NCBI GenBank assembly: GCA_934454655.1 | Contig: CAKSFK010000019.1 | Location: 1 to 40,609, forward strand | Length of the DNA stretch: 40,609 bases | Direction of reading: 5' to 3' | From: an uncultured Eubacteriales bacterium | GTDB taxonomy: Bacteria > Bacillota > Clostridia > Oscillospirales > Acutalibacteraceae | Part shown: positions 32,178 through 40,121 of the stretch, one piece after another | How positions within the stretch are numbered: the stretch's first letter is position 1 | Layout: each line of letters begins with the position of its first letter | Notes under the pieces: generated by a model | Seen by the model: the letters and a program-made list of their open reading frames with translations, nothing else | The model's database searches: none | Told to the model about the DNA's origin: nothing | Position numbers and translations under genes: made by a program

Positions 32178-32591
32178 TTACTGATCGGTTATTACCGAGC
32201 CGAAGCAGTATATTATAAGTGACAGGAACAAAAATGTTCCGCATACAATAAAGAATGGGAAGTAGTACCTTCCTGCAATTAAGGTTATAAGCGAAATTGC
32301 AAGACAGCAAAAACACACAACATAAAAATTGTGTTTGTTTTTTTGGTCGTTGATTATCCCGCACTGCATATTTTTAAGTATTCTTCTCAGCCTGAAAAGC
32401 GCGAAGCCCAAAAACGGCGCGCAGGGGTAGCAGGTTACCATAATGGTCTGAGCCAGATCCTCGTGACGCTGCATTTTTTCAACGTACCATGAAACGCCCA
32501 GCGGCAGAAAAATAACGGTCAGCCCTAAAATTACCATAAAAATATCCGTTAAGATAACGCAAAGCTTAATTGATTTTTTTGTGTCAAGCAT
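32178..32591 (-). CDS. DUF2975-like four-helix membrane protein
   Basis: 137 residues from the ATG at 32591, which has AGGAGG upstream. It has four predicted helices with a conserved CYPCAPFLGFALFRLRRIL segment after the second. This resembles DUF2975, often next to an XRE regulator, though none is adjacent here. It is transcribed against its neighbours, convergent with the C39-like gene and divergent from the LCP-like gene. Function unknown. Confidence 0.7.
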   Translation of the reverse strand: MLDTKKSIKLCVILTDIFMVILGLTVIFLPLGVSWYVEKMQRHEDLAQTIMVTCYPCAPFLGFALFRLRRILKNMQCGIINDQKNKHNFYVVCFCCLAISLITLIAGRYYFPFFIVCGTFLFLSLIIYCFGSVITDQ

Positions 32592-32703
32592 TGTTTTTCC
32601 TCCTGACTGTATTGCTTTTTTATTATAACTCATTGTTTGTACTAAATCAAGTTATCTGTTAAATTCCGAATTAAAACTGTCGAACAAATCAATAATAATA
32701 ACG

Positions 32704-33324
32704 GTGATTTGTTTGAAAAAATTTTCTTTAAAGGTAATAAAATTCACGGCTGTGTGTATGGCACTGTGCGCGCTCCTTGTTGCGGGAGGCTATTTCTATT
32801 TAAGGCAGAGCTTTAAAAAAACGGAGAATACCGTATCAAACGAGCCTTACAGCTTTTCTCCGCCCGAGAACTGCGGTGTGCTGTTAAGTCTTGACGGCGA
32901 TCTTACGTTCTTGTATCTGGATTTTGCCGGTGAAACACTTTATGTTGTAATTCCGCCCGAAGGTTTCGACACTTACGAAAAGGAAATTTACGGCTACGGC
33001 ATTGACCGCACGGTTAGGTCCGATTATTCTCTTTTGTCCGTTATTGTCGATTATGCGGGCGGTATAGAACTTGAAATAAACGGCGAACGCCTGCGGTGTA
33101 CCGGCGCGCAAGTTACGGATATGATAAGCCGCACCGCGGATACGGGCGAATTTAAGAGAACGGTTATAACTTCACTGCTTAACCGAGTAGGGGAGAACGG
33201 AATAGACGAAAAGGTGTTTTCGGCTGTCATTAATATGAGTACTACTGACCTTGCCGTACCCGATTGTTTCCGTTGGGAAAACTATATAAAGAGAATGTGC
33301 GCGGACGGACGGATAGTTAACTGA
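32704..33324 (+). CDS. Exported/membrane-anchored protein, degenerate LCP-like
   Basis: 206 residues. One N-terminal membrane anchor (FTAVCMALCALLVAGGYFYL) is followed by an extracellular domain. VIPPEGFDTYEKEIYGYGIDRTVRSDYSLLSVIVDYAGGIELEINGERLRCTGAQVTDMISR has the outline of a LytR-CpsA-Psr domain, but it is short and lacks the charged arginines that coordinate the polyprenyl-pyrophosphate in true LCP ligases. It is probably not catalytically active, or has another role. The start is GTG at 32704 or TTG at 32713, where GGTG is a closer RBS. It precedes the YitT gene by 22 bp. Confidence 0.55.
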   Translation: MICLKKFSLKVIKFTAVCMALCALLVAGGYFYLRQSFKKTENTVSNEPYSFSPPENCGVLLSLDGDLTFLYLDFAGETLYVVIPPEGFDTYEKEIYGYGIDRTVRSDYSLLSVIVDYAGGIELEINGERLRCTGAQVTDMISRTADTGEFKRTVITSLLNRVGENGIDEKVFSAVINMSTTDLAVPDCFRWENYIKRMCADGRIVN

Positions 33325-33346
33325 AATTTGAAAGGGGTATGGTGAA

Positions 33347-34213
33347 ATGATTAAAGCGGATAAACGAAAAATACTTGAATACCTGACCGATCTGTTTTTT
33401 TACACCGCCGGCGGATTTATTTATGCGGTTGCGGTTTTGCTCTTTCTTTCGGGAAATGAGATATCTCCGGGAGGCATTACGGGTATAGCCACAATTTTGA
33501 ATTACCTTTTCCTGCTTCCTGTCGGAACGGTAGTTTTTATTTTAAACATACCGCTTTTGGTTGTGGGCTTTATAAAATTCGGCGGAATTTTCATAGTTAA
33601 AACCGCTGTCGCAACGCTTGTTATGTCGCTTACTCTTGATATTTCGGGCGTGTTCCTGCCCACGCTTAAGCTTGACCCGGTGCTGGCGTCGGTTTTCGGC
33701 GGACTTCTTATGGGTCTGGGACTCAGCCTTTTTATGCTCAGGGGCGCCACGACCGGCGGCTCCGACATTGTTGCAATGCTTATTAACAGACGTTCTCCTC
33801 ACCTTACCGTGGGCAGAATGATGCTGCTTGTAGACGCCGTTATCGTTGTCGGCTCGGCTTTTGTTTACAGAAATATCGAAAGCGCGCTGTATTCGGTCAT
33901 AGCACTGTATGCCCAGTCGAAAATTATGGATATAATCCTCTACGGTGCGGATAAGGGAAAAATAATATATGTAATTACCGATAAACCGGAGGCTATGTCC
34001 GAGCAGATCATGTCGCTTGTCAGCAGAGGTATCACAGCCATTAACGTTACGGGCGCCTACACCGGCAACAGCAAAAAAATGCTTATGTGTACCGTGCGCC
34101 GCAACGAGGTATCCGCGGTATGCGGTCTTATAAGAAAAAACGACCCCGGCGCCTTTGTTGTTATAGCCGAGGCGGGCGAAATTTACGGCGAGGGATTTAA
34201 GCAAAACTCTTAA
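33347..34213 (+). CDS. YitT family membrane protein (DUF161/DUF2179)
   Basis: 288 residues with about six helices in the N-terminal two-thirds (LFLSGNEISPGGITGIATILNYLF, GGLLMGLGLSLFMLRGATTGGSDIVAML) and a soluble C-terminal DUF2179 domain (GKIIYVITDKPEAMSEQIMSLVSRGITAINVTGAYTG). This is the complete two-domain layout of the family. Function unknown. GAAAGGGG precedes the ATG. It lies just downstream of the LCP-like gene and is separated from nrdD by 127 bp. Confidence 0.92.
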   Translation: MIKADKRKILEYLTDLFFYTAGGFIYAVAVLLFLSGNEISPGGITGIATILNYLFLLPVGTVVFILNIPLLVVGFIKFGGIFIVKTAVATLVMSLTLDISGVFLPTLKLDPVLASVFGGLLMGLGLSLFMLRGATTGGSDIVAMLINRRSPHLTVGRMMLLVDAVIVVGSAFVYRNIESALYSVIALYAQSKIMDIILYGADKGKIIYVITDKPEAMSEQIMSLVSRGITAINVTGAYTGNSKKMLMCTVRRNEVSAVCGLIRKNDPGAFVVIAEAGEIYGEGFKQNS

Positions 34214-34244
34214 AAAATAAACTGAGTATTGTGCATTTTTTTAC

Positions 34245-34272
34245 TTGTTTTTTCTAGAATTTGTGGTATAAT
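34245..34272 (+). promoter_or_regulatory. Promoter of nrdD
   Basis: TATAAT at 34267-34272 with an extended TGG just before it and a weak TTGTTT -35 (34245-34250; 16-bp spacer). It lies 69 bp upstream of the nrdD start. Confidence 0.7.
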
Positions 34273-34283
34273 AATATGTGTTA

Positions 34284-34299
34284 TAACAATATATTGTGT
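34284..34299 (+). promoter_or_regulatory. NrdR-box-like operator
   Basis: TAACAATATATTGTGT, 14 of 16 matches to the NrdR box (acaCwAtATmTwGtgt). NrdR represses ribonucleotide reductase genes when dATP/ATP levels are high. It lies 12 bp downstream of the -10 element. The usual second box one helical repeat away is only weakly present. Confidence 0.6.
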
Positions 34300-34340
34300 T
34301 AATTACGGCGTTGTATGCCGCGTTGGGGGGATTATAAAAA

Positions 34341-36518
34341 ATGAAGATTATAAAGAGAAGCGGCGCGGAGATGGACTTCGATCCGCGCAAAATCGAAATT
34401 GCGGTCACTAAGGCAAACGAAAGCGTTGTGCCCAGCGAGCGTATGTCGGATATACAGATAAAGCGCATCGCAGAGGACGTTGAGCGCGCGGCGGCGAACG
34501 TTAACCGCTCTTTAAGCGTTGAAGAAATACAGGATATGGTAGAGGATCAGATAATGAACCAGCGTGCCTTTGACGTTGCGCGCCGTTACATAACCTACCG
34601 CTATCAGCGCGCCCTTGTAAGAAAGGCAAATACAACCGATGAGCAGATATTAAGCCTGATAGAGTGCAACAACGAAGAGGTTAAACAGGAAAATTCAAAT
34701 AAAAACCCAACCGTTAACAGCGTCCAGCGCGACTATATGGCAGGCGAGGTCAGTAAGGATATAACCAAACGGCTTTTGCTTGACAGTGATATTGTTGAGG
34801 CGCATGAACAGGGTATTATCCATTTTCACGACGCCGATTATTTTGCCCAACATATGCACAACTGCGACCTTGTTAACCTTGAGGATATGCTCCAAAACGG
34901 CACGGTTATAAGCGGCACTTTAATTGAAAAACCGCACAGCTTTTCAACCGCCTGCAACATTGCAACACAGATAATAGCACAGGTTGCCTCTTGCCAGTAC
35001 GGCGGTCAGAGCATAAGCCTTGCACATTTAGCTCCGTTTGTGGATGTAAGCCGTAAAAAGATATATTCCGAGGTTTTGGAGGAGTTTAGCGAAGCGGGGA
35101 CGGAAATATCTCCCGAAAAAGCGTGTGAAATTGCCGAAAAACGCCTGCTTAATGAGGTTCGCAAGGGTGTACAGATGATACAGTATCAGGTCGTAACACT
35201 TATGACAACGAACGGACAGGCACCGTTTGTCACCGTATTTATGTATCTCAACGAGGCTAAAAATGAGCAGGAAAAGCGGGATCTTGCGCTTATTATTGAA
35301 GAAGTGCTTAAACAGCGTTATCAGGGTGTAAAGAATGAAAAGGGCGTGTGGATAACCCCTGCGTTCCCGAAGCTTATATACGTTCTTGAGGAGGATAATA
35401 TAACCGAGGACAGCGAGTACTGGTATTTAACAAAGCTTTCAGCAAAATGTACCGCAAAGCGTATGGTGCCTGATTATATATCCGAGAAAGTAATGCTTAA
35501 AAATAAAATTGATAAAAACGGTGAGGGTCATTGCTATACCTGTATGGGATGCCGCAGCTTTTTAACACCTTATGTTGACGAAAGCGGCAAGCCTAAGTAT
35601 TACGGACGTTTCAATCAGGGCGTTGTAACCGTTAATCTTGTTGACATAGGTCTTTCCGCCGAAAAGGACGAGGAAAAATTCTGGAAGATTTTTGATGAGC
35701 GTATGGAGCTTTGCCACAGGGCGCTTGAGGCACGTCACGAAAGACTTACCGGAACCGTTTCGGACGCCGCCCCGATACTTTGGCAGTACGGTGCGCTGTT
35801 AAGACTTAAAAAGGGCGAAACCATTGATAAATATCTCCACGGCGGTTATTCAACCCTGTCGCTCGGCTATGCCGGTCTTTGGGAATGTGTTTACAGTATG
35901 ACGGGCAAAAAGCTCACCGAGCCGGAGGGCGAAAAATTCGGACTCAGTATAATGAAAAAGCTTAATGAGTATACCGCAAAGTGGAAGGCGGAGGAAAATA
36001 TAGACTATTCGCTTTACGGAACTCCGCTTGAAAGCACAACTTATAAGTTTGCCAAGTGCCTGCAAAAACGCTTTGGTATTGTTAAGGGTGTTACCGATAA
36101 AAACTACATTACGAACAGCTATCATGTGCATGTGACCGAGAATATTGACGCGTTCGATAAGTTAGCGCTTGAGGCAAAGTTCCAGGCGTTATCGCCGGGC
36201 GGTGCCATTTCTTATGTTGAAGTGCCGAATATGCAGAATAATATTGATGCAGTTCTTGCTGTTGTGCGTTTTATCTATGATAACATTATGTATGCCGAGC
36301 TTAACACAAAGAGCGATTACTGCCATGTATGCGGTTATGACGGCGAGATAGAAATAAAAGAAAACGATGACGGCAAACTGGTTTGGAAATGCCCAAACTG
36401 CGGCAATACCGACCAGGATAAGATGAATGTTGCGCGCCGCACCTGTGGGTATATCGGCACGCAGTTCTGGAATCAGGGCAGAACACAGGAAATAAAAGAG
36501 CGTGTTTTGCATCTGTGA
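34341..36518 (+). CDS. nrdD: Anaerobic (class III) ribonucleoside-triphosphate reductase
   Basis: The glycyl-radical enzyme that reduces NTPs to dNTPs under anoxia. 725 residues. An N-terminal ATP-cone (MKIIKRSGAEMDFDPRKIE onward) spans about 1-95 and allosterically senses ATP/dATP. The C-terminal zinc site is formed by CHVCG and CPNCG (near 661-686). Gly703 in RTCGYIG is the radical site. Active-site Cys are in the CYTCMGCRSF region near 399. All diagnostic parts are present. It is followed by nrdG after 70 bp. Confidence 0.97.
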   Translation: MKIIKRSGAEMDFDPRKIEIAVTKANESVVPSERMSDIQIKRIAEDVERAAANVNRSLSVEEIQDMVEDQIMNQRAFDVARRYITYRYQRALVRKANTTDEQILSLIECNNEEVKQENSNKNPTVNSVQRDYMAGEVSKDITKRLLLDSDIVEAHEQGIIHFHDADYFAQHMHNCDLVNLEDMLQNGTVISGTLIEKPHSFSTACNIATQIIAQVASCQYGGQSISLAHLAPFVDVSRKKIYSEVLEEFSEAGTEISPEKACEIAEKRLLNEVRKGVQMIQYQVVTLMTTNGQAPFVTVFMYLNEAKNEQEKRDLALIIEEVLKQRYQGVKNEKGVWITPAFPKLIYVLEEDNITEDSEYWYLTKLSAKCTAKRMVPDYISEKVMLKNKIDKNGEGHCYTCMGCRSFLTPYVDESGKPKYYGRFNQGVVTVNLVDIGLSAEKDEEKFWKIFDERMELCHRALEARHERLTGTVSDAAPILWQYGALLRLKKGETIDKYLHGGYSTLSLGYAGLWECVYSMTGKKLTEPEGEKFGLSIMKKLNEYTAKWKAEENIDYSLYGTPLESTTYKFAKCLQKRFGIVKGVTDKNYITNSYHVHVTENIDAFDKLALEAKFQALSPGGAISYVEVPNMQNNIDAVLAVVRFIYDNIMYAELNTKSDYCHVCGYDGEIEIKENDDGKLVWKCPNCGNTDQDKMNVARRTCGYIGTQFWNQGRTQEIKERVLHL

Positions 36519-36543
36519 AACGAAAAAATATGTTATTTCGGGC

Positions 36544-36562
36544 GGACGGCGTAATGCCGTCC
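36544..36562. repeat. Small intergenic palindrome between nrdD and nrdG
   Basis: GGACGGC, GTAAT loop, GCCGTCC: a 7-bp perfect stem 25 bp after the nrdD stop with no U-tract, so it is not a strong terminator. It looks like a short palindromic repeat unit of the kind seen dispersed in such genomes, or a processing/stability hairpin in the nrdDG transcript. Confidence 0.5.
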
Positions 36563-36588
36563 CCTATATTTGTCACAGAGGTATTGCA

Positions 36589-37128
36589 ATGAATTACGCG
36601 GCTATAAAAAAATTTGATATTGCAAACGGTCCGGGCGTTAGGGTTTCTCTGTTTGTAAGCGGGTGCCGCCATCACTGCAAAAACTGCTTTAACCGTGAGG
36701 CATGGGATTTCGGATACGGCAAGCCGTTTACCGAAAAGACAGCCGATGAAATAATAAACGCGCTCTCACAGGAATATATAAACGGTCTGTCACTTTTGGG
36801 TGGAGAGCCGTTTGAACCCGAAAATATACCGACGCTCACATCGTTTTTAAGGGAAGTAAAAAACAGATTTCCGCATAAACCCGTATGGTGTTACACGGGT
36901 TTCCTGTTTGAGGATTTTAAAAACGGCAAGGCAGGGGAGATGCTGTCGCTTATCGATGTGTTGGTTGACGGACGATTTGTAGAGGAAAAGAAAAGCCCTG
37001 ATCTTATTTTCAGAGGTTCTTCAAATCAAAGAATAATTGATGTTAAAAAATCACTTGAACGCGGCAAAGCCGTGTGGCTTGACGGCGTGTGGCGGCGCAG
37101 TATGGGAAACGGAAATATTTATGAATAG
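36589..37128 (+). CDS. nrdG: Anaerobic ribonucleotide reductase activating protein (radical SAM)
   Basis: It generates the glycyl radical on NrdD using S-adenosylmethionine and a 4Fe-4S cluster. 179 residues from ATG 36589 (AGAGG upstream). The cluster motif is Cys26-X3-Cys30-X2-Cys33, reading GCRHHCKNC, typical of NrdG. LLGGEPFEP near 65 is the SAM-binding 'GGE' motif. An upstream in-frame start would add 29 residues that lack family character. It lies between nrdD and dut in one operon. Confidence 0.95.
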   Translation: MNYAAIKKFDIANGPGVRVSLFVSGCRHHCKNCFNREAWDFGYGKPFTEKTADEIINALSQEYINGLSLLGGEPFEPENIPTLTSFLREVKNRFPHKPVWCYTGFLFEDFKNGKAGEMLSLIDVLVDGRFVEEKKSPDLIFRGSSNQRIIDVKKSLERGKAVWLDGVWRRSMGNGNIYE

Positions 37129-37190
37129 GCAATCCGGTTGCTGTGTGCCGATGGTTTTGCCTGAAACTTTTAAAAGGGGAAACGGTAAAA

Positions 37191-37631
37191 ATGAAGGTAA
37201 ATTTTAAAAAGCTTGATAAAAACGCGCATACCCCGACGTACGGCTCGGAATATGCGGCAGGAGCGGATGTATACGCTCTTACAAACGGTGAAACCGTAAA
37301 ATTTGCTCCGGGTGAAACAAAAATGATACACACGGGTATCGCAATGGAAATACCCGAGGGCTACGCGGGGCTTATTTACGCGCGCAGCGGGATAGCCTCA
37401 AAACGCGGTCTTGCGCCTGCAAATAAGGTCGGCGTGGTGGACAGCGATTACCGCGGTGAGTTTATGGTGTCACTGCATAATCATTCAAACTGCGTGCAGG
37501 AAATTACGGACGGGGAACGGATCGCGCAGTTGGTTATAACTCCGTTTTTAAAGGCTGAATTTGTTGAGCGTGAGGAACTGTCCGATACCGATCGCGGCAC
37601 GGGCGGATTCGGCTCAACCGGTAAAAGGTAA
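37191..37631 (+). CDS. dut: Deoxyuridine 5'-triphosphate nucleotidohydrolase (dUTPase)
   Basis: It cleaves dUTP to dUMP and pyrophosphate, lowering uracil incorporation and feeding dTMP synthesis. 146 residues from ATG 37191 (AAAAGGGG upstream), trimeric type. All five motifs are visible: AAGADVYAL, RSGIASKRGL, GVVDSDYRGEF, GERIAQLVI, and RGTGGFGSTG at the C-terminus. It follows nrdG by 62 bp; the operon nrdD-nrdG-dut is devoted to dNTP supply. Confidence 0.95.
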   Translation: MKVNFKKLDKNAHTPTYGSEYAAGADVYALTNGETVKFAPGETKMIHTGIAMEIPEGYAGLIYARSGIASKRGLAPANKVGVVDSDYRGEFMVSLHNHSNCVQEITDGERIAQLVITPFLKAEFVEREELSDTDRGTGGFGSTGKR

Positions 37632-37707
37632 TTGTGCTTAATAGCTGCCTTGTTTTGCAAATTTTATTGTGCTAATTAAAGAAATTGCTCAGGAATAAAA
37701 ATTTTTC

Positions 37708-37736
37708 TTGACATTTCTCACATCAAGATGTATAAT
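37708..37736 (+). promoter_or_regulatory. Sigma-A promoter of the tRNA-Met/tRNA-Glu unit
   Basis: TTGACA (37708-37713), 17 bp, TATAAT (37731-37736). The -10 is framed by an inverted repeat, CATCAAGA (37721-37728) and TCTTGATG (37744-37751), that could act as an operator or an RNA hairpin near the start site. Confidence 0.85.
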
Positions 37737-37757
37737 GTACTGGTCTTGATGTTACGC

Positions 37758-37834
37758 GGCTGTATAGCTCAGTTGGCTAGAGCATGCGGTTCATACCCGC
37801 AGTGTCATTGGTTCAAATCCAATTACAGCCACCA
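37758..37834 (+). tRNA. tRNA-Met (CAT), elongator type
   Basis: 77 nt with CCA. The acceptor GGCTGTA/TACAGCC is perfectly paired, the anticodon loop is TTCATAC with CAT at 37792-37794. It has the elongator pattern (first base pair G-C, no initiator C1:A72 mismatch). Confidence 0.95.
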
Positions 37835-37836
37835 TC

Positions 37837-37912
37837 GGCCCGGTGGTCAAGAGGCCTAAGACACCGCCCTTTCACGGCGGTAACACGAGTTCGAATCTCG
37901 TCCGGGTCACCA
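37837..37912 (+). tRNA. tRNA-Glu (TTC)
   Basis: 76 nt with CCA, 2 nt after tRNA-Met. Acceptor GGCCCGG/CCGGGTC with one G-U pair, anticodon loop CTTTCAC, anticodon TTC at 37871-37873, T-arm GAGTTCGAATCTC. Confidence 0.95.
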
Positions 37913-37937
37913 AAAGCAGCCCTCGGGCTGCTTTTTT
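37913..37937 (+). terminator. Terminator after the tRNA-Met/Glu pair
   Basis: AAAGCAGCCC, short loop, GGGCTGCTTT followed by further T residues. It ends the two-tRNA transcript, leaving the downstream tRNA-Pro to another promoter. Confidence 0.85.
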
Positions 37938-37978
37938 AATAAATTAAAAGACAAAGCGAAATTGTCCGTTTTTCTTCT

Positions 37979-38040
37979 GGGTGTGGCGCAGCTGGAAGCG
38001 CGGGTGGTTTGGGAGCATAGACGGTGTTCGCACTGTATGA
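37979..38040 (+). pseudogene. Degenerate tRNA-Pro-like segment
   Basis: GGGTGTGGCGCAGCTGG with a matching GCGC D-stem, then GTGGTTTGGGAGCAT around a TGG anticodon, resembles the 5' two-thirds of tRNA-Pro(TGG). The anticodon stem is broken, the D-loop is short and no normal T-arm or acceptor 3' strand follows. It lies 189 bp upstream of the intact tRNA-Pro with the same anticodon. It is likely a relic of a second tRNA-Pro copy or of an integration event; it may be chance. Confidence 0.35.
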
Positions 38041-38120
38041 CAACGACAACCGCCGAAAGCCCTTTAACAGTGCAGATTTCGGGCGGTTTGGCAAATGAAA
38101 AAAGGCGGTCAAAAATGTGT

Positions 38121-38152
38121 TTGACCACAGATTTGACCACTTACATGACCAC
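38121..38152 (+). repeat. Three tandem TGACCAC motifs, 12-bp period
   Basis: TTGACCAC at 38121, TTGACCAC at 38133 and ATGACCAC at 38145, just upstream of tRNA-Pro. These helically phased direct repeats could be arm-type recombinase or regulator sites. One TTGACC can serve as a -35 for tRNA-Pro, with a weak TAAATA -10 17 bp further on. Confidence 0.4.
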
Positions 38153-38166
38153 AATTAAATAGTTAT

Positions 38167-38245
38167 CGGGATGTGGCGAAGTTTGGTATCGCGCCTGATT
38201 TGGGTTCAGGAGATTTCGCAGGTTCGAATCCTGTCATCCCGACCA
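38167..38245 (+). tRNA. tRNA-Pro (TGG)
   Basis: 79 nt with CCA. The acceptor stem CGGGATG/CATCCCG and the anticodon stem CCTGA/TCAGG are perfect; the anticodon TGG is at 38201-38203. The T-arm contains GGTTCGAATCC. The variable loop (7 nt) is two longer than the usual 5. It marks the left edge of the AT-rich island containing the restriction and integrase genes, and tRNA genes are common integration sites. Confidence 0.88.
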
Positions 38246-38252
38246 AAAAATG

Positions 38253-38306
38253 AAATTTGCCTTGTAATGTAGATTGTTATTTTAATTAACATTCAGGGCA
38301 AATTTT
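38253..38306 (+). terminator. Long hairpin after tRNA-Pro
   Basis: AAATTTGCC at 38253 pairs with GGCAAATTT at 38297, with inner partial pairing (AATG/CATT) and a large AT-rich loop, then TTTTG. It is a possible terminator for tRNA-Pro, weaker than the others in the window. Confidence 0.4.
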
Positions 38307-38343
38307 GTTCTAGAAAAACATTAAATATTGGGAAGATGTCAAT

Positions 38344-40053
38344 ATGGATGCAGGGAAAAAAACAATTAATGAAATTTTCAACGGCAGTCGTATTCTTGAA
38401 ATACCTTTTTTTCAAAGAGCCTATGTTTGGGATGAGCCTCAATGGGAACGTCTGCTAGACGATATCGAAAACGTATGCAAAACGCATACACCATATTTTA
38501 TGGGTTCCGTAATTTTGAAACAGCAACTTACAAATACAGGAAGTTCTGTTGGCGATATAAGAACGGTTATTGACGGACAGCAACGTCTTACAACCATTAG
38601 TATTTTGCTGAAAGTATTGTGTCTTAAAACAGACACACTTAAAAAATTCGATAAGCGTTTTCGACTTGATGATGATAGTATGGTTTTAAAACACAACTTT
38701 AATGATATAAAAGCGTATAATGATATCATGGCATTAGAAGAAATTCTTCCAATGTCAGATGGAAACAATATATATTGCGCCTATCAATTTTTTGTTAAGC
38801 ATCTTGACACAAATAAAGTTGATTTTGATACAATATGCAATTCTATCCTTTTTGTTGGTATCGATTTAAGTGTTGATGAGGACGAACAGCAAATATTCGA
38901 CACTATTAATTCATTAGGCGTTAGACTTACAACAGCCGAACTTCTAAAAAATTATTTTTTTAGTCGAAATAATATTTCGGACTATAAAACATACTGGCAA
39001 GAAATCTTCGAAAAGGATGAGGAAACAAGACATTATTGGGATCAGGAGATAACAACCGGTAGAATAAAGAGAACATTTATTGATCTGTTTTTTTATGCTT
39101 TTTTACAAATAAAAATACAAAATACAGATATTCCCGTTTCATCAGATGACAAGATCATCTTTTCAAAAGTCGATAAACTATTTGATTCATACAAGATGTT
39201 TGTAAAAAAATATTTAGGCGGAAATAACCAGTTATTATTTCAGGAAATAAAAGAATATGCAACAACTTTCCGAAATGCGATTAATTTAGATGTCATTAAT
39301 AATGAATTGACTTCAGAAGCAGGTATTGAAAGAATTAATGCTGTGATGTTTGCTCTTGATACCACAACACTTATTCCTTATGTGCTTTTCGCAGAACATA
39401 ATATTAGTGACGTAAATGCACGAAGTGACTTGTATTCGTATATTGAGTCATATATAATGCGAAGATTAATTACTCGCCAAACAACAAAGAACTATAATCA
39501 GTTATTTACCGATCGCCTGATATTAAACAAAGTGTTATCAAAAGATGCATTAGCGGAATACATTTCAGGACAAGAAGACAAAATCAATCGTATGCCTTCG
39601 GATAAAGAAGTCTTGGATGCTTTCCATGAGTCGTGCTTAACTAATAAATATGCATTAGGCGTTTTGTATTTAATTGAATCTAAGATTCGTGACCGTAGCA
39701 AATATTCTACTCAACTTCTAGGTATTAGTAAATATAGTCTAGAACATATGATGCCGAAAAAGTGGCAAAATTCTTGGCAACTTTCGAAGGATTGCACTGT
39801 TGAAACCAGAGATCGGAAGTTACTTACACTTGGCAACTTAACTATTATTACACAATCACTTAATGCCTCAATCCGTGATGCAGACTGGCAAACTAAAAAA
39901 TCTGGTAAAAAAGATAAAGGCGGTCTCAAAAAATACGCCGAGGGTATTGAAACACTATCAGAATATCTTGAGCTTGATTCTTGGGATGAAAATAGCATTA
40001 AAAATCGTGCTGATGATTTAGCAACTAAAGCGTTGAATGTGTGGAAAATTTAA
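38344..40053 (+). CDS. DUF262/DUF1524 protein, GmrSD-like putative type IV restriction enzyme
   Basis: 569 residues. The N-terminal GmrS-type DUF262 (ParB/Srx-like) domain carries IPFFQRAYVW (20-29) and DGQQRLTTI (77-85), the NTP-binding motifs. The C-terminal GmrD-type DUF1524 HNH nuclease has His468 in YSLEHMMPKKW and Asn498 in LGNLTIITQ. Fused proteins of this class cut DNA with modified cytosines and protect against phages such as T4. The gene is clearly AT-rich compared with the rest of the window, with many ATA/TTA codons, indicating recent transfer. It follows tRNA-Pro and faces the integrase remnant, so it is probably cargo of an integrated element. Confidence 0.88.
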   Translation: MDAGKKTINEIFNGSRILEIPFFQRAYVWDEPQWERLLDDIENVCKTHTPYFMGSVILKQQLTNTGSSVGDIRTVIDGQQRLTTISILLKVLCLKTDTLKKFDKRFRLDDDSMVLKHNFNDIKAYNDIMALEEILPMSDGNNIYCAYQFFVKHLDTNKVDFDTICNSILFVGIDLSVDEDEQQIFDTINSLGVRLTTAELLKNYFFSRNNISDYKTYWQEIFEKDEETRHYWDQEITTGRIKRTFIDLFFYAFLQIKIQNTDIPVSSDDKIIFSKVDKLFDSYKMFVKKYLGGNNQLLFQEIKEYATTFRNAINLDVINNELTSEAGIERINAVMFALDTTTLIPYVLFAEHNISDVNARSDLYSYIESYIMRRLITRQTTKNYNQLFTDRLILNKVLSKDALAEYISGQEDKINRMPSDKEVLDAFHESCLTNKYALGVLYLIESKIRDRSKYSTQLLGISKYSLEHMMPKKWQNSWQLSKDCTVETRDRKLLTLGNLTIITQSLNASIRDADWQTKKSGKKDKGGLKKYAEGIETLSEYLELDSWDENSIKNRADDLATKALNVWKI

Positions 40054-40092
40054 GCAATATTCTTTTTCTTTGTCTACAGCATCTCAAATTTT

Positions 40093-40121
40093 GACAGGGT
40101 GACTTTTGCGGTCACCCTGTC
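40093..40121. terminator. Bidirectional terminator between the restriction gene and the integrase remnant
   Basis: GACAGGGTGAC, a 7-nt loop TTTTGCG, GTCACCCTGTC: a perfect 11-bp stem. T residues follow on the plus strand. The integrase stop codon lies inside the right arm. Confidence 0.8.

Noticed and set aside
37758..37834. tRNA with CAT anticodon as a possible tRNA-Ile (lysidine) or initiator tRNA
   Set aside because: The acceptor begins G-C, so it is not initiator; the anticodon stem and loop (GCGG TTCATAC CCGC) follow elongator tRNA-Met in Firmicutes.
38121..38152. CRISPR array
   Set aside because: The repeated unit is only about 8 bp with 4-bp gaps and no spacers.
37936..38162. Open frames over the tRNA-Glu/tRNA-Pro gap on both strands
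   Set aside because: Low-complexity composition, no RBS, overlap of the tRNA-like remnant and the TGACCAC repeats. Noncoding debris is more likely.
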